This document shows positions 20,098 through 27,991 of a stretch of 39,912 nt of DNA, piece after piece. The DNA is from Planctomycetota bacterium (GTDB lineage Bacteria; Planctomycetota; Planctomycetia; Pirellulales; Pirellulaceae), in NCBI GenBank assembly GCA_026692885.1, contig JAPLNJ010000351.1, forward strand, positions 1 to 39,912, read 5' to 3'. The translations under genes and the position numbers were made by a program. Below the pieces are notes generated by a model. It saw only the letters and a list, made by a program, of their open reading frames with translations, was not told the origin of the DNA and made no database searches. How positions within the stretch are numbered: the first letter of the stretch is position 1; every line of letters starts with the position of its first letter.

Positions 20098-20150
20098 GTT
20101 GTCAAAATTTCACTTTTCACTGTCAAGCTTTTCACTTTAATTTTGTCAAC
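20098..20150. terminator. AT-rich inverted repeat after gyrB
   Basis: GTTGTCAAAATT (20098-20109) faces AATTTTGTCAAC (20139-20150), complementary except at one position, with a 29-base loop holding two TTTTCACT copies. It is a strongly AT-rich island starting 28 bases after the gyrB stop. A transcription stop is the simplest reading; a protein-binding site is also possible. The rest of 20071-20289 shows no gene. Confidence 0.45.
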
Positions 20151-20289
20151 CCTCCATACCGGTCGGGGGGAACTGCGTGGCGGACATGTCGCCGGCATGT
20201 CGTTGGCGATTAGACTTAGTCCAGCGGAGAACACGCGGCCGCGTTGTCGGCCGATCGGCCACGCAATACGAAGGCAGGCAGCGTCGCCC

Positions 20290-20907
20290 ATGGCTACCGC
20301 AATCCTCATCGCCGATCAGATTGAAATCCCCGCGATGGCGCAGGGACTGGTTGACTTCCGGCGCTGGGCGATCTCGGATGACTTTCCGGAACGGGGTCGC
20401 ATCGACTTCGTGGGCGGACGAATCGAGGTGGATCTGTCACCGGAAGACCTGCATACGCACGGAACGACCAAAGTCGAGATCCTTGCCGTCCTGGCAGGCC
20501 GGATAAGGCAACTGGAACTGGGCGAGATCTACACGAGTCGCGCACGTGTTTCCTGCCCGATGGCCGACCTCTCGGTGGAGCCGGATATCCTGTTCGTTTC
20601 GTACGACGCGATGGACAGTGATCGCGTGCGGTTGATCCCGAAACCAGGTGTGCCAGAGTGCTACGTGGAATTTGAAGGTTCGCCAGATCTGATCGTGGAG
20701 ATCGTCAGCGATTCGACCGAGGGCAAGGACACCCAGCGGTTGCCCACGGCGTACTGGCAGGCCGGGGTTCGAGAATTCTGGCTGGTGGACGCTCGTCGCT
20801 CGGAACTGTGCTTCCGCATCCATCATCGCTCCGCCGCCGACCGACGACGATTCGTATCAGTATTCGGCCGTCCTCGGCTGTTGGTATCGGCTGGAGCGAC
20901 TGCGTAA
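20290..20907 (+). CDS. Uma2-family (DUF820) endonuclease-like protein, frameshifted C-terminus
   Basis: 205 residues from the ATG at 20290. It matches the PD-(D/E)XK-like Uma2/DUF820 family: GRIDFVGGRIEV, SVEPDILFVS, DLIVEIVSDST and REFWLVDARR. These proteins are abundant in cyanobacteria and planctomycetes, and their function is poorly known. The final ~18 residues are arginine-rich and unlike the family. In another frame the DNA encodes the usual ending, YSAVLGCWYRLERL and LRYALLEKAG, stopping at 20953. A single-base indel near 20840-20850 therefore seems to have swapped the tail. The catalytic core is untouched. Confidence 0.85.
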   Translation: MATAILIADQIEIPAMAQGLVDFRRWAISDDFPERGRIDFVGGRIEVDLSPEDLHTHGTTKVEILAVLAGRIRQLELGEIYTSRARVSCPMADLSVEPDILFVSYDAMDSDRVRLIPKPGVPECYVEFEGSPDLIVEIVSDSTEGKDTQRLPTAYWQAGVREFWLVDARRSELCFRIHHRSAADRRRFVSVFGRPRLLVSAGATA

Positions 20908-21042
20908 CGACCATGGTCGGCTGAGATATGCGTTGCTCGAAAAAGCCGGCTAGAGTTCTGCGATGCGGGTTGCGGGATAGCCCTGTGGTCACGTTTACCC
21001 AAATGCAAAGAGAGTGTCCGGACTGCGAAGACGCTGATATCT

Positions 21043-21082
21043 AAAAAAAGGGACCAAGCTGGGCCGCCCGCAGGCGGCCCAG
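21043..21082 (-). terminator. Hairpin and T-run ending the leftward operon
   Basis: A perfect 10 bp stem CTGGGCCGCC/GGCGGCCCAG with a four-base loop (21059-21082) is followed on the minus strand by CTTGGTCCC and seven Ts. It sits 66 bases past the last leftward gene. The nine-base gap between stem and T-run is longer than ideal. Confidence 0.6.
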
Positions 21083-21147
21083 CCGGGAATCTTGTGGGGC
21101 ACTGTTCGTGCGCGTGATGACAAGCAAGCGTAACGTCGCGCACGTGA

Positions 21148-21276
21148 CTACCGGCGGCGCCAACGCCGGCCGTGTCGGCCGACGTGGAATCCGCGGATAC
21201 TGCCGGTACGCTTGCCCGAGCGATAGCAGGCGTAGGCCACCCAGGCAACGACGGCCAAGACGATCAGGATTTCCAT
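21148..21276 (-). CDS. 42-residue single-span membrane peptide
   Basis: The ATG at 21276 follows GAAGGAGA at six bases, a strong ribosome site. The peptide starts MEILIVLAVVAWVAYACY, one membrane helix, and ends in a very basic tail rich in arginine, glycine and histidine (GRHGRRWRRR). It is the last gene of the leftward block, 55 bases after the 184-residue gene. I recognise no family. The positive tail would sit in the cytoplasm and could touch nucleic acid or phospholipid. Confidence 0.6.
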   Translation of the reverse strand: MEILIVLAVVAWVAYACYRSGKRTGSIRGFHVGRHGRRWRRR

Positions 21277-21331
21277 AAGGTCTCCTTCGAGGTTCTAATC
21301 AGCCAGTGGGTTGGACCGACGGAACAGCCGA

Positions 21332-21886
21332 CTACTCGTCAGCCACCGGCGGGATGGCCAGGGCGTCGCGCTCCAGTTGGGTCGGTTCATCGCCCAGCAG
21401 TTCCGCCACTTTGGACCAGAGGTCCTTGACCTGCCTCGGCGAGGTCGCGAGCCAAATCGCGTCCAAGAGGCTCTCGCGCTCGGCGCGCAGCTTCAGGATC
21501 TGGCGGCCCAAGTCGGTCTGGCCCAGCAGCTCGTCTTCGACCACGACCTTCCGCTTGTCGATGGCCTGATCGACGTCGTTGCTGTAGCGGCCGTAGTAGG
21601 AGCCGTCGTCGAGATCCTCGACGGCGACGCCCCGCACGACCGCCACCATCTCGCGCTCGATCCGCACTTTCTGCTTCTGGCACTCTTCTTCCTGCTTCTC
21701 GATGGTCTCCAGGCGCTGGGAGAGTTCGGCCAGTCCGAGACTCTGGAGCGTCTGCACGCGGGCCTCGCGGTTCAGTCGGGTGAACAGGCCGGGATCGGAA
21801 GCCTTGAGGACCTCGATCTTGCGTTCAATCCGCTTGGCGAGGCGGTCTTTCCAGTGTTCTTTCTCCGTGACGGTCAGTCCGGGCAT
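21332..21886 (-). CDS. Conserved-looking 184-residue coiled-coil protein, function unknown
   Basis: Starts MPGLTVTEKEHWKDRLAKRI, with AAGGA eight bases before the ATG. The protein is highly charged and helical. Residues about 10-85 are predicted coiled coil (HWKDRLAKRIERKIEVL, RLETIEKQEEECQKQK). A central segment with DDGSYYGRYSNDVDQAI follows, then a helical C-terminus (LRAERESLLDAIWLATSP). The codon pattern and clean start make it real. No family is recognised. It lies 73 bases after the clamp-like gene and may be a partner of that protein. Confidence 0.7.
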   Translation of the reverse strand: MPGLTVTEKEHWKDRLAKRIERKIEVLKASDPGLFTRLNREARVQTLQSLGLAELSQRLETIEKQEEECQKQKVRIEREMVAVVRGVAVEDLDDGSYYGRYSNDVDQAIDKRKVVVEDELLGQTDLGRQILKLRAERESLLDAIWLATSPRQVKDLWSKVAELLGDEPTQLERDALAIPPVADE

Positions 21887-21959
21887 GGGTCGATCCTTGT
21901 ACCAGGGAGGTCAATTGATGGGTGTAACTGACGTGTGTTGGCTCCGAGCGAGTCTTCGG

Positions 21960-23477
21960 TCAGGCGGCGTCGAGGCCCTGGAGTTGCTGGAGCGAGCTGA
22001 GCGTGGAGCGGACCAGCTTGAACTGCCGCTGGTGCTGCTTGAGTGCGGTGGACAAGGTGCGCAGCTTGGCATCGGCCTCGCGCAGCGCCGTCCGCGCGCC
22101 CTCGACCAGGGACGCCAGATCCCCGTTCGTGGCCGCTTCGGGTTGTTCGCGGTCTTTGCCGCGGACGGACTGCTCGGCGGCGGCGGTGGTCGTTTTGCGG
22201 TCGGTGGAGTTCTCGGACATGGGTGGTTCCTTGCGTAATGAGTCGGCAGGTGGTTTCAATTCGGTGTCCATCTTGCCCGGTGCGGTAGCACCGCCTTGGC
22301 TGCGGTCCGGCCGCCTCCGGTTCTTGGTGCGAGCCACGCCGGTGGTGGACGGTTCGCCGCCGGGTGCCGCGACGGTAATCGCTTTGGCGGACGGCTTGAT
22401 GGCAGAATCAGGTTCGAGGACGGCCCACAGGTAGTGGCGGGCTTCGTCGCTGCACTGGACGGGGGCGTTGGCGGCGTAGAACAGCAATTCCCGAAACCCG
22501 AGCCGCAGGGCGCGGGCCAGGTACCGGCGGTCCGTGCTGATCCGCAGGGGATCGCCGATGCGTTCGGACTGACTGAGCAACAGCTCGGTCGGTTGGGGTT
22601 GGTCGTCGCCGCGGACGCGGATGGCGATCTGCCCGTTCATGTCGAGCGTGATAGCGCGGTAAGCGTCGTCGTTGCCGGGCAAGCGCGGCAGCGACTGGTC
22701 GAGGAACTGCGCGTCGGCTGGCGCGACCTGCAGCCGAGCCACCGCGCCGGTGGGCGACTGGAGGTGGTCCGCGACTTTGGGGAACCGCAAGTCCTTGCCC
22801 AGCTTCACGTGGTAGAGCCAGGGTCCAATGCGGACCGCCAGCCATTCCTCGGTCTTGCCGATGGCGATCGCGGTCGGCTGGATGTCTTTGTGTCCGTACA
22901 GGGTGCTGCGCGGCACCAAGACTTTGCCCTGCCACGGGAAACGGAAGCCGGTCTGCACCAACACTTGCCGGCTGTCGGTGGCGCAGATGGTGCCGGAGTC
23001 ACCGCACATTTCCAGATGGTCCAGGGCGAACCGGATCGAGGCCGCCTCAGCCGTTTCGCTGGCATCCCGCAGAGCGGTCAGCAAGGACGCGGGATTGTCG
23101 GTCATCGACTCGGGCGGTGCCGGAAAGTCAGCCAGTTCGGCCGCATCCGGGGGTGTGTAGCGCATCACCACTGGAACGCTGGCATCGTGCCAAGTGGCGA
23201 TCAGATCTCCATCCGCTTGCCGTTCGATGGAGACGACTTGATCCGAGCGGCCTTCGCAGTCCGCCAACAGCTCGCCAGGAACCAGGATTTCATCGGCCGG
23301 ACAATCTCCCGGCACCGAGCGTTCGATGGCCGCCATGCCGCTCTTCGAGCGGATGGTCAGGCCCTGTTGATCGGCCCGGAACAACACCGCGGGACAGCGT
23401 CCGCGCGGCGACGTTCCGAGCGCATGGCGAAAGACGGCCCGCACTTGGCGGGCCAGATGGCGTGTGAGGGTGATCAC
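21960..23477 (-). CDS. Highly diverged sliding-clamp (DnaN)-like protein with helical C-terminal tail
   Basis: 505 residues from the GTG at 23477, chosen because GAGG lies nine bases upstream; the open frame extends further but overlaps the neighbouring gene. The order of elements follows a beta clamp. RFALDHLEMCG (149-159) aligns with RYALGGVLLEM of the chromosomal DnaN, CATDSRQVLVQ with GTDGRRLAKM, then VLVPRSTL with IVPTRSM. LYHVKLGKDLRFPKV lies where clamps have SRLVEGRFPRW, and YLWAVLEP (349-356) lies where DnaN ends YVVMPLA. Residues ~360-420 are a disordered linker and the last ~60 a coiled coil. An internal ATG at 22220 with AAGGA seven bases upstream could also give an 86-residue tail protein. 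Clamp assignment is by eye from motif order; identity is low. Confidence 0.6.
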   Translation of the reverse strand: MITLTRHLARQVRAVFRHALGTSPRGRCPAVLFRADQQGLTIRSKSGMAAIERSVPGDCPADEILVPGELLADCEGRSDQVVSIERQADGDLIATWHDASVPVVMRYTPPDAAELADFPAPPESMTDNPASLLTALRDASETAEAASIRFALDHLEMCGDSGTICATDSRQVLVQTGFRFPWQGKVLVPRSTLYGHKDIQPTAIAIGKTEEWLAVRIGPWLYHVKLGKDLRFPKVADHLQSPTGAVARLQVAPADAQFLDQSLPRLPGNDDAYRAITLDMNGQIAIRVRGDDQPQPTELLLSQSERIGDPLRISTDRRYLARALRLGFRELLFYAANAPVQCSDEARHYLWAVLEPDSAIKPSAKAITVAAPGGEPSTTGVARTKNRRRPDRSQGGATAPGKMDTELKPPADSLRKEPPMSENSTDRKTTTAAAEQSVRGKDREQPEAATNGDLASLVEGARTALREADAKLRTLSTALKQHQRQFKLVRSTLSSLQQLQGLDAA

Positions 23478-23572
23478 AATGCAGATCCTCAAAGAAGTCG
23501 ACACACGGGGCGCATCCAGCTCGCTCCGCAGGCGAGCGAGCTGACAGGGCGAGATCAAACAATCGCAGCGGT

Positions 23573-23767
23573 CTACGCCGCACAGGCACGGACCCGTGGA
23601 CGGCGCAGACTGACGCGACGGTCGGCATCGAGCCGATCCCAATCGATGCCGAGCGGCTCGCGTTCGATGGGGATGCGGGTCAGGACGACGAATCCCATCT
23701 GGGCGATGGTGTCCACGGATTCTCCGGTGGCGCAGGCCACCTCACGATTCAAATCGGCTTGGGTCAT
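23573..23767 (-). CDS. 64-residue protein of unknown function
   Basis: The ATG at 23767 (MTQADLNREVACATGESV) is preferred over a longer frame because GGAAGG lies seven bases upstream and the upstream codons read as hairpin DNA. The N-terminal ~30 residues (LNREVACATGESVDTIAQMGF) look like a small helical bundle of the histone-like or HTH kind, and the C-terminus is arginine-rich (RVSLRRPRVRACAA). Planctomycete genomes contain short proteins with a similar opening, but I cannot assign a function. Confidence 0.6.
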   Translation of the reverse strand: MTQADLNREVACATGESVDTIAQMGFVVLTRIPIEREPLGIDWDRLDADRRVSLRRPRVRACAA

Positions 23768-23818
23768 AAGGCATCCTTCCGGCGAAAAAGGCACACAGTC
23801 ACGGGGGGGAAACAACAA

Positions 23819-23841
23819 GGGCTCCGCGTCGCGCGGAGCCC
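23819..23841. repeat. GC-rich hairpin between leftward genes
   Basis: A perfect 10 bp stem GGGCTCCGCG/CGCGGAGCCC with a three-base loop lies between the 84- and 64-residue genes. No T-run follows on either strand, so it is more likely an RNA-stability or attenuating hairpin than a terminator. Confidence 0.7.
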
Positions 23842-23884
23842 TGGGAACGCAGAACAAAGGAGACAGGGTTTGCGGCGCTCCCGC

Positions 23885-24139
23885 TTAGGCCGGAGCGTCC
23901 GCAGTCAACAGCCAATACCTCCGCAACCAGTCGACTTCGGCAGTCAACGCTTCACTGCGCAGAACGAATGGCCCCAGGACGGGTCCATCCACGGGCGACA
24001 GATCCGCCTGCCATTGGCCCTGGTCGGTCGGCTCCACATGCGAGGCCCGGCGGATCGTGACCTGCCCAAGCGGCGACAGATCGAGGGTCTCGTCGTACAG
24101 ACAGAGCAGGGACCCGTCGGTCTGGACGACCAGTTCCAT
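23885..24139 (-). CDS. 84-residue protein of unknown function
   Basis: Starts MELVVQTDGSLLCLYDETL; the ATG overlaps the upstream stop as TGATG, so translation is coupled to the DUF3150-like gene. The sequence alternates short strands (RIVRASHVEP-type, QWQADLSPV, LGPFVLRSEAL) and ends with a helix EVDWLRRYWLL. This suggests a small beta-rich fold. No known family is recognised. Tight coupling implies it works with its neighbour. Confidence 0.7.
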   Translation of the reverse strand: MELVVQTDGSLLCLYDETLDLSPLGQVTIRRASHVEPTDQGQWQADLSPVDGPVLGPFVLRSEALTAEVDWLRRYWLLTADAPA

Positions 24140-25101
24140 CAGGCTGCCTCCCGTTGCACGGCTGGCCGCCGGAGGATGTTGCGACGAGGGCGATCGATCA
24201 TCAGCGCGTCCAGCGAGCTTTGGACCTCGGCCAGTTCGCTGGCCACGGTCTGCCGCAGCACTTGGTTGTTGCGCAGCGACTGCGGCTCGACACCTTGGAC
24301 GATCTGCTCGGCTTGGGATACCAATTCGTCCAGCTCTTGGTTGGAACGGACATTGAGCTGGCGGAAGCGGCGGAAGAATTCGATCAGGTTCTCGATCGTG
24401 GAGTCGCGGAAGACCTTGGGCTTATTGTCGTTCTGGCCCGTGAGCCGCTCGGTCAGATGCTCGACCAGGCCGGTCAACTCGCTGACGAAAGCTTGCTCCG
24501 CCAACTGCACGGCCTCGTCGAACCGGGCGGCGACCCGCTGGCACTCCTCTTCGTACAGAGCCGGATTGAGGTGCTCCAAATAGGACGGGGGTTCGATATT
24601 GGGAAAATCCCACGTCACCCCGAACAGGCCGCGGAGCGATTCCGGGTAGTCGCTCGGATTGAACAGGCTGCCGAGCCGCTCACGCGCCGCGGACTTGAGC
24701 TCGACGTAGTGTTCGTCCAATTGCGCGACGGCCTCGTCGAGGTCCTGGCGCAGTTCGCTCATACGCCGGTTGAACTCGTCGATCTTGTCCTGGCGGATGA
24801 GCCGGACGCTGGCTTCCGGGTAGGGGAGCGACATTGACTGCCAAGTGGCCACGAGTTGGTGGCGGACGTTGGTCACGGCGAGGAAGGCCGGATGGCGGGT
24901 GTTCAACAGTTTCTTACCCGCGGACAAGTACTGGCCTTCGGCTCCGAACGTGTCGGCGGCTTGGGCCTTCTGTTCGGGCGTGAGGGTTTTGCGCACGCCG
25001 AACCAGCAGAAGGCCACGCGGGCGGCCGCCATGGTGGCGCGGAGCCGTTGGGCCGGAGAGGTGGAGGGACGGACAACCGGTTGGTCACGGACAGTAGTCA
25101 T
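24139..25101 (-). CDS. Helical protein resembling DUF3150
   Basis: 320 residues; AGGAGAT lies nine bases before the ATG. The layout recalls DUF3150: a conserved opening FCWFGVRKTLTPEQ, a GKKLL segment, then a helix-rich region with EFNRRMSELRQDLDEAV and LDEHYVELKSAARERL. A central WDFPNIEPPSYLEHLNP and a long charged helix pair follow. DUF3150 genes tend to sit beside MoxR/CobS-type AAA+ ATPases in mobile elements, and here a Ycf46-type AAA+ gene is two genes upstream. The family match is from memory of its pattern and needs a profile search. Confidence 0.55.
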   Translation of the reverse strand: MTTVRDQPVVRPSTSPAQRLRATMAAARVAFCWFGVRKTLTPEQKAQAADTFGAEGQYLSAGKKLLNTRHPAFLAVTNVRHQLVATWQSMSLPYPEASVRLIRQDKIDEFNRRMSELRQDLDEAVAQLDEHYVELKSAARERLGSLFNPSDYPESLRGLFGVTWDFPNIEPPSYLEHLNPALYEEECQRVAARFDEAVQLAEQAFVSELTGLVEHLTERLTGQNDNKPKVFRDSTIENLIEFFRRFRQLNVRSNQELDELVSQAEQIVQGVEPQSLRNNQVLRQTVASELAEVQSSLDALMIDRPRRNILRRPAVQREAA

Positions 25102-25232
25102 GAGCGGTGATCTCCTGGGACTGTGGATCAGGGTTTGTTACTCCATCGCCGTCACCGCCGGGCTCCGCGCGCACCGTCAGCGGCATGGGGACAGGGCGGA
25201 CGGTGACGGAGAGGGAAGGGAAGCAAGATGCG

Positions 25233-25544
25233 TCAGTCCAGTTCCCAGTGAGCCTTCAGCTCTTCCTGGGTCTGGAACCGTTCGCAGCCGATTGTGGCGG
25301 GCGGGAAGATGGCTTGGAGGGCGACGAAGTAGTCGCCGTCGTGGCGGCCCAAATAGAAGCCGAAATCCCCGTCGCGCACGTCGTCGCCACACGGGTAATC
25401 GCGGCCAATGCGGCGCACTTTAAGCAGGTGCGAATCTTCGCCGCCGAAGTCAGAACGATCGTGCCGGGGTTTCAGACGCCCGGTCATGGGTGTGGCCAGT
25501 GCCAGCGCGAGTGCCTGGCTGGCCGCCTCCGTCGAGATTGTCAT
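25233..25544 (-). CDS. 103-residue protein of unknown function
   Basis: Starts MTISTEAASQALALALATPM with AAGGGA about nine bases upstream. The C-terminal half is well structured: DGDFGFYLGRHDGDYFVAL and TQEELKAHWELD. An acidic stretch DYPCGDDVRDGD sits in the middle. It lies between the AAA+ and DUF3150-like genes. No family is recognised. The preceding hairpins at 25581-25627 separate it from the ATPase gene. Confidence 0.65.
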   Translation of the reverse strand: MTISTEAASQALALALATPMTGRLKPRHDRSDFGGEDSHLLKVRRIGRDYPCGDDVRDGDFGFYLGRHDGDYFVALQAIFPPATIGCERFQTQEELKAHWELD

Positions 25545-25580
25545 GGCGAGGTTCCCTTCGTAGGCGCGTCAGAATCAACG

Positions 25581-25627
25581 CGCGCGGCGCCGCGCGGGCA
25601 GGAGCGACATGGTGCCGCTTCTGCCCG
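25581..25627. repeat. Two adjoining GC-rich hairpins downstream of the AAA+ gene
   Basis: A perfect 16 bp palindrome CGCGCGGCGCCGCGCG (25581-25596) abuts a hairpin with arms CGGGCAGGAGCG (25595-25606) and CGCTTCTGCCCG (25616-25627), one mismatch. They fill the gap between two leftward genes. Their mutual overlap at 25595 means only one of them can fold at a time. Confidence 0.65.
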
Positions 25628-25649
25628 GCGACGCAGCGGGAGGGATGCG

Positions 25650-27149
25650 TCAGTTGCTGAGCGGACTGCGGGCCACCTTGCGGCGGGAACTGGGTTGGCT
25701 GTCCTTGCGGGTGTAGATGCCCGGTTGATCGGCGTTCAGGCATCGCCCGCTGGCCCAGGTGCGCAAACGATCCACCGACTCGGCGGCCGTGACCGCCACG
25801 GGCACGACGTTCTGCGCGGCTTGCACCAAGGGCACGTCCAACAGGGCGGACAACCGGCAGCAGGCGCGAATCTCGGCTCCGGTCCACTGTTCATCGTTGG
25901 GCAGCTTCTGCTCCGGGTCCAACTCGAACTGTCCCAGATAGAGGTTCCAGATCGCGCGTCGCTGCTCGGCATTGGGCAGGTTCAGAAAGAAAACGCCGTC
26001 AAAGCGTTCCGCACGCGCGAACTCCGGTGGCAACTTGCTGATGTCGTTGCACGTGGCGACCAAGTACACGTCCGATGTGTGATCGTTCATCCACGTGAGC
26101 AGGGAGCCAAAGAGCCGCGCGGACACGCCGGAGTCGGTCTGCCCGGAATTGGCCACGCCGCTCAACGCCTTCTCGACCTCGTCGCAGAACAAGATACAAG
26201 GCGACATGGCGTCAGCGATCCGCAACGCCTGCCGGATATTGGCCTCGGTGGAGCCCACCAGCGAACCCATGAGCGAGCCGATGTCGAGCACCAGCGTGGG
26301 GCGGCTCGTCTCGCGGCCGAGCGACTTGGCAAAAGCACTTTTGCCGGTTCCGGGAACCCCGAGTAACAGCACGCCGCGCGGCCGCTTGAGCGGGTTGCTG
26401 CGGCCGGGCTGCAGCAGCGACCGTTTGCAGAACGCCTTGAGGGACGCCAGGCCACCCAGGCTGCTGAAGTCCTCGCTGCCGCGATACAGCGACAACAGGC
26501 CGGACTTCTTGAGCATCCCGCTCTTCAATTCCCAGACCGCCTCCGGCGTGACCCGGCTGTGACGCACGAGCGACAGACTGAAAGCCGCTTCCGCTTCGTA
26601 GCGAGTCAGTCCCGCCGCCGCGTCGAGGACCGTGTCCAACTCCGTGCCCGAGGGCAGTTCATTGTCCTCCGTCGCAATGCCGCGCGCGATCTGGTGCAGT
26701 TGCTCACGATCGGGGAGCTGGTGCTCGATGACCAGGAACAGCTTCTCTAATTCCGTCGGGATGGCCACGACGGGCGAGAGGATCACGATGAACGTGCGGT
26801 TCTGCTTTCCCGCGGTGATCTGGTGGATCAGCGCTTGGACGATTTCGGGCGACTGCAGAAAGCGGTGGAAGTTCTGGAGGAGCAGCAGTGCCGAGCCATC
26901 GGCGCTGGCTAGCGCGTTCACCGCGCGGATCGCGGCCAACGGATCTTGGCCACCCGCGTCACCGGCAGCCGGCGCCGGCTGCCCAGGGATGTGCAGGCCG
27001 CATTCGATGTCCCAGGCCGCCAGGCGCCATCCTTCCTGGCGGCAGAGTTGGGCGATTTCGGCCGTGGCGTCGGTGTGCTCATGACTCTCGATCCAGATGC
27101 CCGTGAAACAGGCCCGGACGAGTTCGGCGAGTTTGCCTGCCAATTGCAT
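25650..27149 (-). CDS. Ycf46-like AAA+ ATPase
   Basis: 499 residues from the ATG at 27149, where AGGAG precedes by seven bases. The N-terminal domain begins like plastid/cyanobacterial Ycf46 (LAELVRACFTGIWIESHE), where this region is a degenerate ATPase. A linker has LTRYEAEAAFSLSLVR and LKKSGLL, both Ycf46 hallmarks. The C-terminal AAA+ module has Walker A GVPGTGKS (264-271), Walker B ILFCDEVEKA (D323/E324) and a sensor-1 asparagine in ATCND. Ycf46 is linked to photosynthesis regulation in cyanobacteria. Here it forms a block with DUF2997 and Ycf35-like DUF1257 in a non-photosynthetic context, so a remodelling role on another substrate is likely. Confidence 0.85.
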   Translation of the reverse strand: MQLAGKLAELVRACFTGIWIESHEHTDATAEIAQLCRQEGWRLAAWDIECGLHIPGQPAPAAGDAGGQDPLAAIRAVNALASADGSALLLLQNFHRFLQSPEIVQALIHQITAGKQNRTFIVILSPVVAIPTELEKLFLVIEHQLPDREQLHQIARGIATEDNELPSGTELDTVLDAAAGLTRYEAEAAFSLSLVRHSRVTPEAVWELKSGMLKKSGLLSLYRGSEDFSSLGGLASLKAFCKRSLLQPGRSNPLKRPRGVLLLGVPGTGKSAFAKSLGRETSRPTLVLDIGSLMGSLVGSTEANIRQALRIADAMSPCILFCDEVEKALSGVANSGQTDSGVSARLFGSLLTWMNDHTSDVYLVATCNDISKLPPEFARAERFDGVFFLNLPNAEQRRAIWNLYLGQFELDPEQKLPNDEQWTGAEIRACCRLSALLDVPLVQAAQNVVPVAVTAAESVDRLRTWASGRCLNADQPGIYTRKDSQPSSRRKVARSPLSN

Positions 27150-27185
27150 GTACGGTCTCCTAGGTGGGAATCGCACTGCCGGTCG

Positions 27186-27377
27186 TCAACCGGCGTGCTG
27201 TTGTTGCTGAACGGTGGTGGCCGCATGGTGGAACTCGGCCGTGAGTTGTTCCTTGGTCCGCTGGCCGAGCGCCTGCTCCAGGAAGCGGCTGGCTTCCTGG
27301 CACGTTGCTCCGGCGAACCCTTTGGTTTGGACGCGGGCCTCGCCTTGCGGGCTGATGATGATCTCGATGACCTTCAT
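27186..27377 (-). CDS. DUF2997 protein
   Basis: 63 residues starting MKVIEIIISPQGEARVQTKG and continuing FAGATCQEASRFLEQALG, which matches the DUF2997 pattern closely. The ATG overlaps the DUF1257 stop by four bases (ATGA). The C-terminus ends in a glutamine-rich QQQQHAG. DUF2997 is regularly found beside DUF1257 and a Ycf46-type ATPase; the molecular role is unknown. Confidence 0.85.
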   Translation of the reverse strand: MKVIEIIISPQGEARVQTKGFAGATCQEASRFLEQALGQRTKEQLTAEFHHAATTVQQQQHAG

Positions 27378-27745
27378 GCGGCACCTCCGGCGACCTGGAC
27401 GGTCAGCTTGATGCTGCCATCGGCCAAGGCTTGCTCGGTCACGACATGGCCCTTGCGGCGCGCTTCGATTTTGGTCTTCTCGACGGCATAACTCTGCAAG
27501 AACACGTCGAGGTACTTCTGTTCACCCCAGTGGCCTTTGAAATTGTCAAAGTGCACCTGCCCGGTGCCGACATCGCAGACGACGGGATAACGCCACTTGG
27601 GCAGCTGCACGGCGAGCCCGGTGGCCTGGTTGGTGAACAACTTGTGGGTGCCCTGAACGGGCTGCGAAAGTCGCAGGCGTTGGCACGCCGCTTGGATCGC
27701 CGCGGGATCGCGGATTTGGACTTTGAGCGAGACGATGTGGCTCAA
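27374..27745 (-). CDS. Ycf35-like protein (DUF1257)
   Basis: 123 residues from a TTG at 27745. The start is chosen because the family opens MSHxxxxKxQ and here the TTG gives SHIVSLKVQIRD, with AAGAGGAGA six bases upstream. Conserved features follow: KWRYPVVCDVGTG and a C-terminal segment ending LTVQVAGGAA. DUF1257 includes Ycf35 of plastids. The overlap with the DUF2997 start shows coupled expression. Longer frames starting at 27832 ignore the strong ribosome site. Confidence 0.85.
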   Translation of the reverse strand: MSHIVSLKVQIRDPAAIQAACQRLRLSQPVQGTHKLFTNQATGLAVQLPKWRYPVVCDVGTGQVHFDNFKGHWGEQKYLDVFLQSYAVEKTKIEARRKGHVVTEQALADGSIKLTVQVAGGAA

Positions 27746-27801
27746 GTTGAGTCTCCTCTTGCTGGCGGTGGTGAAGAAGCGAAGCGATCTGGGCAAACGG
27801 C

Positions 27802-27960
27802 TCAGGACCGTGTGGCGATCTGCGCTGCCCACAGTCCGACACCGATGCCCAAGAGCACGATCGGCCAGTGGGACACGCTTCCGGTCACAACGCTGATGCA
27901 GAAGGCACTGCCGATGATCGCGGTGACGAGTCCGAATAGGCCGCGGTTGGAGTCACGCAT
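27802..27960 (-). CDS. 52-residue membrane peptide
   Basis: Starts MRDSNRGLFGLVTAIIGSAF and has two hydrophobic stretches (LFGLVTAIIGSAFCISVV and WPIVLLGIGVGLWAAQ) separated by a short turn, so a two-helix hairpin. GGAG lies ten bases before the ATG. It sits between the sigma-like gene and the DUF1257 gene. No family is recognised. It may be a membrane anchor for the AAA+ module. Confidence 0.6.
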   Translation of the reverse strand: MRDSNRGLFGLVTAIIGSAFCISVVTGSVSHWPIVLLGIGVGLWAAQIATRS

Positions 27961-27991
27961 GAAGGTTCGCTCCGGAGGGGGTGATAAGCAG

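Noticed and set aside
22296..23888. 530-residue open frame on the plus strand opposite the clamp-like gene
   Set aside because: Antisense frame caused by high GC content. The minus strand has the ribosome sites, the overlaps and recognisable motifs.
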